Positions 1-7,704 are shown, numbered from the stretch's first letter. The stretch is 25,192 nt of DNA from an uncultured Rhodospirillaceae bacterium (GCA_900313185.1 OMQI01000072.1:1-25192), one strand, 5' to 3'. Notes: generated by a model from the sequence alone, not told the origin. Program-made: numbers and translations.

Positions 1-2
1 TA

Positions 3-68
3 TCACAAAGCAACGTATTTTATAATCAAGACAGTTATGGAAAACAATGGATAGAAATGATAAACTGA
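3..68 (+). CDS. Possible 3' end of an upstream phage gene (partial)
   Basis: A reading frame open from the window edge ends at TGA 66-68 and reads as an ordinary C-terminus (ending GKQWIEMIN). A terminator hairpin follows about 65 bases later. By phage gene order, a portal or terminase gene would be expected directly upstream of a scaffold and capsid gene, but the visible 21 residues cannot identify it. Another frame is open to base 54, so even the choice of frame is uncertain. Confidence 0.3.
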   Translation, partial: SQSNVFYNQDSYGKQWIEMIN

Positions 69-134
69 AAAAATATATTTTAAGGGATAATAGGGATAAT
101 ATATAAATGTATGATGGGTAAAATGTGTTTACCC

Positions 135-170
135 AAATCGGTAAGACTGAAAAGTTTTGCCGATTTTTTT
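135..170 (+). terminator. Rho-independent terminator upstream of the 75-aa gene
   Basis: Bases 135-147 pair with 154-166 (13 bp with two G-U pairs, loop TGAAAA), followed by a run of T to base 170. It probably ends transcription of the gene that enters from the left. The next start codon is only 31 bases further on. Confidence 0.75.
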
Positions 171-200
171 GTATCAATTTGATAAATAAGGAAAAATAAT

Positions 201-428
201 ATGACTTATATAAGCAAGCAATTCGCGGAAGAAGTGATTCTTCCGGACGGATCTGTCGCATCTTCGGTCGCAGATGTCGATAAGTATCTGCGCTCAAGCG
301 GGCTTGTGCGCAGCAGCGACTATTCAACCGAATATATCAAAAATATTCGGCTGAAACAAGAAACCGATCGGCGAAAACAACTCTTCGCCGATTTTCTTTT
401 TAACTATAAAAGGATGATATGGAAATGA
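201..428 (+). CDS. Small phage protein of unknown function (75 aa)
   Basis: I do not recognise this protein. It is short, charged and soluble-looking, with no signal peptide or membrane segment. A Shine-Dalgarno-like AAGGAA lies about 7 bases before the ATG. The stop codon overlaps an ATG of the next gene as ATGA (425-428), which suggests translational coupling with the scaffold-like gene. Its position just before scaffold and capsid genes fits a small accessory head protein. One oddity is that the last third of the frame runs through a perfect 9-bp terminator-like hairpin at 367-392, so the final residues may be shaped by RNA structure rather than protein function. Confidence 0.6.
   Translation: MTYISKQFAEEVILPDGSVASSVADVDKYLRSSGLVRSSDYSTEYIKNIRLKQETDRRKQLFADFLFNYKRMIWK
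367..401 (+). terminator. Terminator-like hairpin inside the end of the 75-aa gene
   Basis: Bases 367-375 (ATCGGCGAA) pair perfectly with 384-392 (TTCGCCGAT) around an 8-base loop, and a T-rich stretch follows (392-401). The hairpin sits inside the reading frame that ends at 428, about 18 bases before the scaffold-like gene. It could be a leaky terminator that tunes capsid-cassette expression. Confidence 0.55.
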
Positions 429-1330
429 ATGATTTAAGAAAAGAACTTGAACGTCAGTTTAAGGCACATGGTCTACTTGATGACCAAACCGAAAACGAAG
501 TATCTGATGCCTTTCCTAAAGTAGTATCGCAAGGTGAACCGTCTGCTCCTCAGGTTGAGGAAACAACGGTAGCGCAAGCGTTACTTGCACCGGAAAGTTA
601 TCAGGAAAAATTCGCGTCCGATTTTAAGAACCTGCCTCAAGAATGGCAGGTTTTTTTGATAGAACACGAAAACAAAAATAATGAGAAGTATCAACAAGCC
701 TTGAACAGTTTGCAAGATTACAAGCTTTTAGAAGCTCAGTATGAAGCTAATCGCCTGCGTTTGCAAGAACAGGGCGTGGAAAAAATCCGTGATTGGCTTT
801 CGGGCTTAATCTGGATTGACAGTGAAATGGCTCGTCGTCCGGAACAAACTTTGCGTGCTATTGCCAAAGTTTACGGCGTAAATTTTGAAAACGGTAAACA
901 TAAGCAAAATGGAGTTTCGGATGAAACGGTGGCTCGTTTGAACCAACTGGAGCAGAATTTTCACGAAATTACTTCTTATTTAAGCGGACTGCATAACCAA
1001 AGAATGGATGAAATACTGCAAATGTTTGGTCGGCAAACCGACAGAGAGGGCAATTTGTTGCATCCTTATTTTGAGGCAGTGAAAAATCAAATTTGGGGAT
1101 TGCTGGAAAGCGGTGCGGTGCAAAACGTTGAAGATGCCTATGAAAACGCTTTGTGGCTTAATCCGCAAGTTCGCTCCGAACTGATTGAAAAACAAATCAG
1201 TTCTCGTGCGGCAGAAGCGCAAAAAGCGCATAAAGCCGCTTTTTCTCCGAAAGGAAAGTCAGAAGCACCGGAAAGACCTTTAACTCTGCGTGAAGAGTTA
1301 GAGAAAAATATGGCTGCTTTTTTGGATTAA
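419..1330 (+). CDS. Phage scaffold-like capsid assembly protein
   Basis: The protein has 303 residues, is strongly charged and mainly helical, and has a Glu/Gln-rich middle with coiled-coil character. A basic, Lys/Ala-rich stretch (about 265-285) precedes the C-terminal LREELEKNMAAFLD. Acidic helical proteins directly upstream of the major capsid gene are usually scaffolding proteins that guide procapsid assembly and then leave; that role is inferred from position and composition, not from a recognised motif. An ATG at 425 overlaps the previous stop (ATGA) and could be the true start, making the protein two residues shorter; the AAGGA at 410-414 fits either start. The capsid gene follows after 23 bases. 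Confidence 0.65.
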   Translation: MEMNDLRKELERQFKAHGLLDDQTENEVSDAFPKVVSQGEPSAPQVEETTVAQALLAPESYQEKFASDFKNLPQEWQVFLIEHENKNNEKYQQALNSLQDYKLLEAQYEANRLRLQEQGVEKIRDWLSGLIWIDSEMARRPEQTLRAIAKVYGVNFENGKHKQNGVSDETVARLNQLEQNFHEITSYLSGLHNQRMDEILQMFGRQTDREGNLLHPYFEAVKNQIWGLLESGAVQNVEDAYENALWLNPQVRSELIEKQISSRAAEAQKAHKAAFSPKGKSEAPERPLTLREELEKNMAAFLD

Positions 1331-1353
1331 TTTTTTTATAAAGGAATAATAAT

Positions 1354-2421
1354 ATGACACAAGATTATAATGATGTTTTTACAACCACTTTAGCAAGTCG
1401 TACTAAATATTTGCACGATAATATGTCAAAGAACAGTGCACTGTTAAAAAGATTAAAAGAAAAGGGTAAAATGCGTCCGATTACCGGCGGTTCCAAAATT
1501 TTGGAAGAGTTGGAATACGGTGAAGGTGATATGGTTTGGTATTCGGGGTATGATACCATTTCATTCAGCCCGAAACAATTGTTTACGGCTGCTGAATACG
1601 CTCTCAAACTTTGTGCGGTTCCGGTAGCCGTTTCCGGTGAAGAATTGCTGATGAACAGCGGGCGTGAACAGACAATGGATTTGTTTGAAAAACGCATCGC
1701 CAATGCCGAAAAAACGTTGATTAATAAAATGGCGGCAGCTGTATATGGTGACGGTACCGGTTCTTCCGGTAAAGAAATCGGCGGTCTGGCCTTGTTGGTT
1801 GCCGATGATCCGACTTCGGGAACCGTCGGTGGTATCGATCGTTCGACAACCGGTAACGAATTTTGGCGTAATCAGGTTGAAAGCGGTGCTATTACCAAAG
1901 ATAATATCAAACAATTGATGAGCAGTGTTTATTTCAAATGCTCTCGTGGTTCAGATAAGCCGGATTTGATTGTTTGCGATGATAATTTGTATTCGATTTA
2001 TGAGTCTACATTGATGGATTTACAACGCTTTTCCGATCCTAAAATCGCCGAAGCCGGATTTATCAGCTCTCGTTTTAAAGGCGCTGATGTGGTTTATGAC
2101 GGTGGTCAAGGCGGCAATTGTCCGGAAAATCATATGTATTTCTTGAACACCGATTACATCTATTTGCGCACCCATAAAGACCGTGATATGAAGGTAATCG
2201 GCGGTGACAGACGTGCCGTAAATCAGGATGCTTTATACCGTATTATCGGTTGGGCCGGTAATTTGACAATGAGTAACGCAGCTTTACAAGGTGTTTTGAT
2301 AAAAACGGAAGCATCTTCTTCGGATAGCTCAGAGGACACCGGTTCTCAAAGTGAAACTCCGACGAGCGGAAACGAAACTCAGACGGAAGGAAACGAAGGT
2401 ACAAATAACGGTGGAGAGTAA
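1354..2421 (+). CDS. Phage major capsid protein
   Basis: The protein has 355 residues. Its N-terminal region (FTTTLASRTKYLHDNMSKNS, then a 'GGSKILEELEYG' stretch) and a central part about capsid-like beta and helix content (VAVSGEELLMNSG, NKMAAAVYGDGTG, GLALLVADDP) match the style of HK97-fold coat proteins of podovirus-like phages. Phage coat identity also fits its place after a scaffold-like gene and before a head-tail adaptor. The last 35 residues or so (from about 320) are low complexity, rich in Ser, Thr, Glu, Gly and Asn, and look disordered; they may be an exposed tail. A good ribosome site (AAAGGAA) precedes the ATG, and a strong terminator follows, as expected for a highly expressed coat gene. 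Confidence 0.85.
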   Translation: MTQDYNDVFTTTLASRTKYLHDNMSKNSALLKRLKEKGKMRPITGGSKILEELEYGEGDMVWYSGYDTISFSPKQLFTAAEYALKLCAVPVAVSGEELLMNSGREQTMDLFEKRIANAEKTLINKMAAAVYGDGTGSSGKEIGGLALLVADDPTSGTVGGIDRSTTGNEFWRNQVESGAITKDNIKQLMSSVYFKCSRGSDKPDLIVCDDNLYSIYESTLMDLQRFSDPKIAEAGFISSRFKGADVVYDGGQGGNCPENHMYFLNTDYIYLRTHKDRDMKVIGGDRRAVNQDALYRIIGWAGNLTMSNAALQGVLIKTEASSSDSSEDTGSQSETPTSGNETQTEGNEGTNNGGE

Positions 2422-2438
2422 TTGATAGCATAAAAGGG

Positions 2439-2466
2439 AAAGGCGGATTTATTTCCGCCTTTTTCT
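2439..2466 (+). terminator. Rho-independent terminator after the capsid gene
   Basis: Bases 2439-2447 (AAAGGCGGA) pair perfectly with 2454-2462 (TCCGCCTTT) around a TTTATT loop, and more T follow. It begins 17 bases after the capsid stop. The next gene starts 56 bases later, across an AT-rich gap that includes the palindrome TTAATATATTAA (2495-2506). Confidence 0.85.
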
Positions 2467-2521
2467 TTTTATATCAAGATATTATTAAATTTACTTAATA
2501 TATTAAATAAAGGAGTGAGAT

Positions 2522-3136
2522 ATGGATTTTGATTTTGCAATGTTTCGGCAATTTGCCGATAATACAAACGATGACCGCAATGTATCGGCTCGTTTTTATG
2601 ATAAAGCTGTTAAAACGACAGCGGTGAATGATAATGGATTGCCTATTTTTAAGAATGTAACTTATGTGGAAATTCGCTTAAAAGACAATAATACGGAAGT
2701 ATTTAATCAACCGGCAAGTCCGGAAAAAATACAACGTTTTCCTCGGGAATATGCATTATATAAAATGGCAAAAGCACAAATAAAAGAAGGTACACCTTTG
2801 GAACAATTCGCATTTCTGACAGCCGCCGAAGTAGCGACTTGTAAAAATCGTGGAGTGTTTACGGTAGAGGCTTTGGCAAATTTACCTTACGATAAAGTTA
2901 AAAGTTTGGGATTGCAAAACGAACATAAGTTTGCCGAGATTTTTATGCGTAATGCCAAAGGCAATAATAAGGTGGCCGATTTTGCCAGAAAAGAGAAGGA
3001 ATATTGCGATAAAATTGCCGAATATAGAGAAAAATTTGAGTTGATAAGTAAAGAAAATATATTACTAAAACAAGAAATTAGCAAACTAAATAGAGCTAAA
3101 ACATTAAGAAAAAACAAAACATCCAAAGGAGAATAA
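2522..3136 (+). CDS. Phage virion-associated protein of unknown function (204 aa)
   Basis: I cannot name this family. The N-terminal 80 residues look globular (YVEIRLKDNNTEVFNQPASPEK). Residues about 100-140 (LTAAEVATCKNRG, VEALANLPYDKVKSLGL) resemble a helix-hairpin-helix style segment. The last 50 residues are a Lys/Glu-rich predicted coiled coil. An AAGGAG ribosome site lies shortly before the ATG. The adaptor gene starts 3 bases after the stop, so the two are co-transcribed. Position between capsid and head-tail adaptor suggests a head or connector accessory protein. Confidence 0.7.
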   Translation: MDFDFAMFRQFADNTNDDRNVSARFYDKAVKTTAVNDNGLPIFKNVTYVEIRLKDNNTEVFNQPASPEKIQRFPREYALYKMAKAQIKEGTPLEQFAFLTAAEVATCKNRGVFTVEALANLPYDKVKSLGLQNEHKFAEIFMRNAKGNNKVADFARKEKEYCDKIAEYREKFELISKENILLKQEISKLNRAKTLRKNKTSKGE

Positions 3137-3138
3137 AA

Positions 3139-3858
3139 ATGAAGACAATTTTGGAAATATGCCGAGAAGTTGCCGACTTGGCAGCGGTGAAGCGACCTGA
3201 TGATTTGTTTAATACATCAAGTCAGCAAAACAATATTTTTTTGAGTGTGGCGAAATCTGCTTTGGATAGTTTGTTGCGTTACGGTAATTGGCAGGAATTA
3301 ACCAAAGAAGGTTGGTTACGCACGGTTAAAGGAAAAAAGCAATATCTTATCAGCGATTATATTCCCGATTTTTATTGTCTCTTAAACAATACCATTTATG
3401 TGAAAGACACAAACGAAAAGGTAATTGGTGCCATTACTCCGGAACAATGGATGAGAGATAAGTATTTCGGTAACGTTTCTTGCGGAATTAAGTTCAAAAT
3501 TCAAAACGGAAGATTGATATTTTTGGATGAGCCTAAATCACGAGTTAAGATAGTGTTTCAATATCGTTCAAATAATATTGTTTGGGATTTGAAAACTTTT
3601 GAAGAAAAAAATACTCTGACTTCCAATAATGACGTGCCGATTTTCGATGAATATTTGGTAAAATTAGGAATTTTATGGCGTTGGTTGAAACGTAGTGGTT
3701 TGGATTACAGCGAGGAATATGCGGAATATGAACGGGAGTTGAAGAAACGTTTCGGCAGTTCATTAGCGATGCGAGATATTAATTTAGCCGGCAGCGGAGA
3801 AAACAGCAATGAAGGAGTGAAAATCAATGTATGCACGATATGCGATAAGAGCAAATAA
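3139..3858 (+). CDS. Phage head-tail adaptor (SU10 adaptor / tail tubular A-like)
   Basis: The protein has 239 residues. The C-terminal part is the telling one: 'VPIFDEYLVKLGILWRWLKR' and 'GLDYSEEYAEYERELKK' at about 172-208 match the pattern shared by podovirus adaptor proteins (SU10 adaptor type and T7 gp11-like). The N-terminal helical part (about 1-45) and a beta-rich middle also fit. Such proteins form a ring between portal and tail nozzle. The assignment rests on remembered family patterns. The last 11 codons overlap the next gene in another frame, whose ribosome site (AAGGAG, 3812-3817) lies inside this gene, suggesting translational coupling. Confidence 0.7.
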   Translation: MKTILEICREVADLAAVKRPDDLFNTSSQQNNIFLSVAKSALDSLLRYGNWQELTKEGWLRTVKGKKQYLISDYIPDFYCLLNNTIYVKDTNEKVIGAITPEQWMRDKYFGNVSCGIKFKIQNGRLIFLDEPKSRVKIVFQYRSNNIVWDLKTFEEKNTLTSNNDVPIFDEYLVKLGILWRWLKRSGLDYSEEYAEYERELKKRFGSSLAMRDINLAGSGENSNEGVKINVCTICDKSK

Positions 3859-5383
3859 ATCACAGACTTATGTTTTGCCGGCTCCGGTTAAGGGGCTGAA
3901 CAGACGTGACAGTTTAGTCGAGATGGATCCGGCGTGCGCCATAACAATGGACAATTACATTCCCTACGAAGATAAAGTGGTTTTGCGAAACGGATATATT
4001 ACGTATGTATCATTTGCCGATAAAGTCGGAACATTGGCCGTGTATGGCAATGGTATGCAATCAGAATTATTGGCAGTGAGCGGACATAAAGTTTATAATA
4101 TCAGTTCAAGTAAAAAGGTGCGGAATTTTCCGGATGTATTTTTGAACAATGATAATTGCCAGATTGTGCAGTATAAAAACTATCTGTATTTTATGAACGG
4201 TATTGATATTCCAAAGGTTTATTACATTGATAATCAGGGAAACGAACATTTGGAAAATTGGGGATTTAATGAGGATAACTTGAATGCGTCAGCTATCATC
4301 GCAGGGAGTGTTTCCAAGCAAAGATTGTGGTTTATCGAGAAGGGAACTTTGCGGGTATGGTATGCCGAAAATGCCGGAAATATTTCAGGTTCATTACAGT
4401 GTTTTGATTTGTCGCAAGTAAGTCGTTTCGGCGGTTATTTGGTGGCGGTGGCAAACTGGACGCAAGACGGAGGAAAAGGAATAGATGACTTAACGGTATT
4501 TATTACTTCTGAGGGTGAAGCGCTGGTTTATTCCGGTTCCAATGTGGCAGATGCCGATGATTGGAAATTGCGTGGTTCTTATAAAATCAGCCGTCCGATA
4601 GGGTATAAGTGTTGCCTGTCATATCAGGGTGATGTGGTGATTATCACTCAGGACGGATATATTCCTTTGTCGGGAGCACTTCCGTTGGATAAGGCTAATT
4701 CTTCCAAGATTGCATTCAGTGATACCATTCGGGATTTAGTTTGTAGTAGGACAAAAATCTATGCTTCTCGTTTGGGGTGGCAGGGAATAATTTATGCAAG
4801 AGGCGGATTTGCCATATTTAATGTTCCGTTACATAAAGGGTTTGAACAGCACGTTATAAATGTAAATACCGGAGCCTGGTGCCGTTTTACGGACATAAAT
4901 TCGCATTGTTGGGCGGAATATAACGGCAGATTATATTTTGCTTCCGATGACGGGGTGTATTTGTTTGACGAAGGGCATAGTGATAACGGTGAAGCCATTA
5001 TAGGGGAAGTTGCACAAGCATATAATAATTTGGGAACGGAAAAATTGAAGAAAATTCAGCTTATAAATCCGCACACCAAATCTTTGTATAATTACACCCT
5101 AATCATTTATACCAATACCGATATGCAAAATGGGCAAAATGAATATTGTGAGGATATAGGTTTCACCGGAGGTTGTAAATGGAACTCGGTAAAATGGGCG
5201 GAAAATTTCAAAACCGGAGCAAGTTGGCAAAATTCAGGAAGCGGAGAGCTGCATAGCCAATGGATATGTAATTCCGCTACCGGTTATTGCGTCAGTTTGG
5301 TATTCAAAACCTCAACGGCCGGTAACAAAATTGAGTGGTATGAAACAGGAATTCGTTATGAGTTAGGGGAGGGGGTATTATGA
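3827..5383 (+). CDS. Phage tail/nozzle-like structural protein (518 aa)
   Basis: This large beta-rich protein begins with a short basic leader and then 'PAPVKGLNRRDSLVEMDPACA' near residues 18-38, a pattern typical of podovirus tail tubular B/nozzle-like proteins. Repeated beta-hairpin units with aromatic turns (KNYLYFMNG, YNGRLYFASDDGVYLFDEG) suggest a beta-propeller-like fold. It follows the adaptor gene directly and overlaps it by 32 bases, which is the expected order in podoviruses. The start ATG at 3827 has AAGGAG nine bases upstream. Its stop overlaps the next start as ATGA (5380-5383). The exact virion role is inferred. Confidence 0.7.
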   Translation: MYARYAIRANKSQTYVLPAPVKGLNRRDSLVEMDPACAITMDNYIPYEDKVVLRNGYITYVSFADKVGTLAVYGNGMQSELLAVSGHKVYNISSSKKVRNFPDVFLNNDNCQIVQYKNYLYFMNGIDIPKVYYIDNQGNEHLENWGFNEDNLNASAIIAGSVSKQRLWFIEKGTLRVWYAENAGNISGSLQCFDLSQVSRFGGYLVAVANWTQDGGKGIDDLTVFITSEGEALVYSGSNVADADDWKLRGSYKISRPIGYKCCLSYQGDVVIITQDGYIPLSGALPLDKANSSKIAFSDTIRDLVCSRTKIYASRLGWQGIIYARGGFAIFNVPLHKGFEQHVINVNTGAWCRFTDINSHCWAEYNGRLYFASDDGVYLFDEGHSDNGEAIIGEVAQAYNNLGTEKLKKIQLINPHTKSLYNYTLIIYTNTDMQNGQNEYCEDIGFTGGCKWNSVKWAENFKTGASWQNSGSGELHSQWICNSATGYCVSLVFKTSTAGNKIEWYETGIRYELGEGVL

Positions 5384-5823
5384 GTATGGATATAATACCT
5401 GACACTAACGGTGCTGTAATCGATTGGGTGCGTAAAGGTTTGGGATATGATGATGACTGGCCGGAAGAAAAACATCTGACTTTCGGTTTTTATTATAACA
5501 AAAAACTGGTCGGCGCACTTGTTTTTCATACCGTGCGCCGACGTACCGAGGTTTGGTGGACTATGTATTCCACCGATAAGCATTGGTGTTCACGTAAGGT
5601 TTTGCGATTAATGTTTACGATTGCGTTTGGCAGGATGGATTGTCGGCGCATAGGAATATTAGTCAGCAAAAGCAATGTTCGCTGTTTAGATATGGTTCGT
5701 CGTTTGGGTTTCAAAGACGAGGGAATATTGCGGCAAAGTCGAGATGACGGCGAAGATTGTTATATTTTGGGGATGCTCCGTTCGGAGTGTCCGTGGATTA
5801 ATTTTAACGGAGAAAGAAAATGA
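5380..5823 (+). CDS. Phage-encoded GNAT-family acetyltransferase
   Basis: The 147-residue protein has the GNAT layout. An N-terminal strand pair (LTFGFYYNKKLVGALVFHTV, about 28-47) is followed by the central helix region and a typical C-terminal 'NVRCLDMVRRLGFKDEGILRQ' (about 100-120), where 'RRLGFKDEG' is the usual GNAT motif B-like segment. It would transfer an acetyl group from acetyl-CoA to an amine; the substrate cannot be read from the sequence. It is coupled at both ends by 4-base ATGA overlaps with tail genes, so it is made together with virion proteins. That suggests modification of a virion or host protein during late infection. Confidence 0.8.
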   Translation: MSMDIIPDTNGAVIDWVRKGLGYDDDWPEEKHLTFGFYYNKKLVGALVFHTVRRRTEVWWTMYSTDKHWCSRKVLRLMFTIAFGRMDCRRIGILVSKSNVRCLDMVRRLGFKDEGILRQSRDDGEDCYILGMLRSECPWINFNGERK

Positions 5824-6467
5824 GTAAATCAGTAGGAAAAATATTTGGAGTGGGCTCAATGAGTCCGTACGGATATGAAACAGATTATATGAATTATTTA
5901 AGAGGGTATGATACCTCAAATTATGATAAAACTTTGAAAAATATGACGGTTAGTGCCTATGATATGAGCGGAAATTTGAATTCTATGCCGGAATATCAAT
6001 TCGGGGTTGATTATTCGGATGCAGCTCGGCAGAGGGCGGAGAATGCGACATATAATTCGTATGTTGATAAGTTAAATCCGCAATATCAGCAACAATTGGA
6101 CGATATGCAAACCAGACTTGTCAATCAGGGAATACCGGTGGGAAGCCAGGCCTATAATCGGGCAATGGGTGAAGTGCAGAATAATATGAACGATGCACTT
6201 AATCAGGCTGCGTATCAGAGTGTTTTAACGGGGCAGAATACATATTCGCAATCACTGGCGGATAATATCAGTGCTGCCGGATTTGGTAACAATGCAAGAC
6301 AGAGTTATATCGATCAGATAAAATCATTATTGGATGGTTCTGTATCCGGTTATGATAACGCATTGAATTTGTACAATATTCAAAGCGGGGTGCAAGCCCG
6401 TCGTGACGCATCGCAACAGTCAGGCTGGAATAATCTGGCGAATATTATAAAATCATATAAAGGATAA
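5820..6467 (+). CDS. Phage virion-type protein with 'LVNQGIPVGSQAYNRAM' motif
   Basis: The protein has 215 residues, is rich in Asn, Gln, Ser and Tyr, and is helical in its middle part. The segment 'YVDKLNPQYQQQLDDMQTRL' followed by 'VNQGIPVGSQAYNRAMGEVQ' (about 80-120) matches a short protein seen in many podovirus-like genomes beside tail genes, often labelled virion or internal protein. Its function is not established to my knowledge. It starts inside the stop of the acetyltransferase gene (ATGA). A terminator follows 17 bases after the stop, so this is the last gene of the tail transcription unit. Confidence 0.65.
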   Translation: MSKSVGKIFGVGSMSPYGYETDYMNYLRGYDTSNYDKTLKNMTVSAYDMSGNLNSMPEYQFGVDYSDAARQRAENATYNSYVDKLNPQYQQQLDDMQTRLVNQGIPVGSQAYNRAMGEVQNNMNDALNQAAYQSVLTGQNTYSQSLADNISAAGFGNNARQSYIDQIKSLLDGSVSGYDNALNLYNIQSGVQARRDASQQSGWNNLANIIKSYKG

Positions 6468-6484
6468 AAGTTATTTGATAAGAT

Positions 6485-6514
6485 GGAGCTTGAGTAATCA
6501 GGCTCCTTTTTTTT
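6485..6514 (+). terminator. Rho-independent terminator after the tail gene cluster
   Basis: Bases 6485-6493 (GGAGCTTGA) pair with 6498-6506 (TCAGGCTCC) with one G-U pair and a 4-base loop, followed by eight T. It is nearly identical to the terminator at 7676-7704 and belongs to the duplicated block. Confidence 0.85.
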
Positions 6515-6623
6515 ACAATAATTTTAAATTAAAGAGATTTATATATGTATAACAATTTTAATAACAACGAAGAACCGCAGGAAACGGTTCGTCAGACTTT
6601 GGAACGTGTAATGCGGGAAAAAG
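6485..6623 (+). repeat. Direct repeat A, copy 1 (terminator plus 5' end of ORF)
   Basis: This stretch matches 7676-7814. Both copies hold the terminator, a TTTTAAATTAA spacer, the ribosome site, and the first 79 coding bases, which differ at only 3 positions. The spacer differs slightly more. Confidence 0.9.
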
Positions 6624-7042
6624 AAAAAGAGCAACATAATTTAAATAATATAAATTATCAAAAACTGGCACAGGAGTATGTTACGGCAATTCCGTATGAC
6701 AGAGCGTATGGGCAAAGGCCAAAGAGCAATTATGCTTGGACAAATGCTTCACAAAATACTGATAATAACACTACTTCGCAGAAATACAGCGTTATAGGCG
6801 GAGCATTGGGCGGTTTTGCCGAAGGTATAATGGGTGGAGCAGAAAGGTTGGCTAACGGTTTAACCGGAGGTGTTTACGGACAATTGATTGATAGATGGTT
6901 CAGTGATGCCTACACTAATCGTCAAAATTTTTTACAGCAACGAGCCGAAAGAGAAGGAGGCGGACGACTGAATAACATTATGAATGATGTCATAGATGTT
7001 GATGGTTATCTCTTGGGGTATTATTTGGGTAAAAAAATGTAA
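6545..7042 (+). CDS. Accessory phage protein with shared N-terminal leader and Gly-rich segment (165 aa)
   Basis: Function unknown. Residues 1-26 (MYNNFNNNEE, then ETVRQTLERVMREK) are nearly the same as the start of the Tlde1-like enzyme at 7736. The rest is unrelated to that enzyme: a polar middle, then a Gly/Ala-rich hydrophobic stretch at about 82-112 (VIGGALGGFAEGIMGGAERL) that could insert in or disturb a membrane, and a polar tail. A shared leader joined to different bodies suggests a sorting or packaging signal, as in modular effectors. It lies 30 bases after a terminator, so it needs read-through or a promoter I cannot see. Confidence 0.65.
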   Translation: MYNNFNNNEEPQETVRQTLERVMREKEKEQHNLNNINYQKLAQEYVTAIPYDRAYGQRPKSNYAWTNASQNTDNNTTSQKYSVIGGALGGFAEGIMGGAERLANGLTGGVYGQLIDRWFSDAYTNRQNFLQQRAEREGGGRLNNIMNDVIDVDGYLLGYYLGKKM

Positions 7043-7062
7043 ATTAATACTAAATTAATATT

Positions 7063-7106
7063 GTTTATGGCAGATGTATAATTGTAGCGTAACATCTGCC
7101 ATAAAC
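7063..7106 (+). promoter_or_regulatory. Perfect 15-bp inverted repeat around TATAAT, next to a ribosome site
   Basis: GTTTATGGCAGATGT (7063-7077) and its exact reverse complement (7092-7106) flank a 14-base spacer. TATAAT occurs at 7077-7082, and AGGAGG (7107-7112) begins directly after the right arm, leading into the DUF805-like gene at 7117. There is no T tract, so it is not a simple terminator. It could be a repressor operator over a promoter, or an RNA hairpin controlling translation. No good -35 element is seen. Confidence 0.6.
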
Positions 7107-7116
7107 AGGAGGCTAT

Positions 7117-7647
7117 ATGGGAAATAAAATAAGGAATGCATTAGATAATAAAAATGAAATATGGAAAATGCTCTTTTCATTTGATGGCGTTTTTAATCAA
7201 CCAGCATTTATAGCCGGTATGTGTCTAATTCATTTTATTGAGGTCGTTATTAAATCTTTTGCTATTTCAATTTTAGACTATGCCGCAACTTTATTGTTTC
7301 TTTTCCCGGTTCTGATTGTAATACAAAAAAGGTGTCGAGATTTTAACAGTAAAGGTACATTATTCATTGTTGCGTATACGTTGTTGATTGTATGTATGAG
7401 TGCAGATTGTTTTGTAAATGATAAAAGTGTTTTACCTTTCTATGAATATATCAGGTATGCAGAAGCAATTATGTGCGCTATAATAATGTTATTATTTTTC
7501 ATTCCGAGTAAGAAGAAAAAAAATGAAAATTTACTCAGTCCGTTGTTGAAATATCCGTTTTTATATACAGTGATATGCTGGATATTGGCAATTGTTGCAA
7601 CTTTGGCGGTAAACAGCTATGCCGGAGTAAAATTGAATTTGTTTTAG
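7117..7647 (+). CDS. DUF805-like integral membrane protein
   Basis: The 176-residue protein has about five hydrophobic segments (roughly 28-50, 55-72, 82-98, 115-131, 148-168). The start 'MLFSFDGVFNQPAFIAG' and the later 'RCRDFNSKG' (about 73-81) match the DUF805 pattern (an FxFxGR-type start and an R-x-HD-x-N-x-G-type loop), though with diverged residues. The biochemical role of DUF805 is unknown. An AGGAGG ribosome site is 4 bases before the ATG, and a perfect inverted repeat lies just upstream. Its 3' end is duplicated at 8953-9103. In this cassette it could be an immunity or holin-like partner of the preceding ORF; that is inference only. Confidence 0.7.
   Translation: MGNKIRNALDNKNEIWKMLFSFDGVFNQPAFIAGMCLIHFIEVVIKSFAISILDYAATLLFLFPVLIVIQKRCRDFNSKGTLFIVAYTLLIVCMSADCFVNDKSVLPFYEYIRYAEAIMCAIIMLLFFIPSKKKKNENLLSPLLKYPFLYTVICWILAIVATLAVNSYAGVKLNLF
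7494..7647 (+). repeat. Direct repeat B, copy 1 (3' end of DUF805-like gene)
   Basis: The last 150 bases or so of the DUF805-like gene are repeated at 8953-9103 with scattered substitutions and a small deletion. The last 40 codons align almost without change at the protein level. Confidence 0.9.
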
Positions 7648-7675
7648 AATTTGTATTGAGATGAGATTTTGTTTT

Positions 7676-7704
7676 GGAGCTTGAAAAATCAAGCTCCTTT
7701 TTTT
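7676..7704 (+). terminator. Rho-independent terminator after the DUF805-like gene
   Basis: GGAGCTTGA (7676-7684) pairs perfectly with TCAAGCTCC (7689-7697) around an AAAA loop, and seven T follow. It is part of direct repeat A. Confidence 0.88.

Noticed and set aside
83..100. Tandem 9-base repeat AGGGATAAT twice
   Set aside because: Too short and AT-rich to be more than chance; no promoter -35 element lies at the correct distance.
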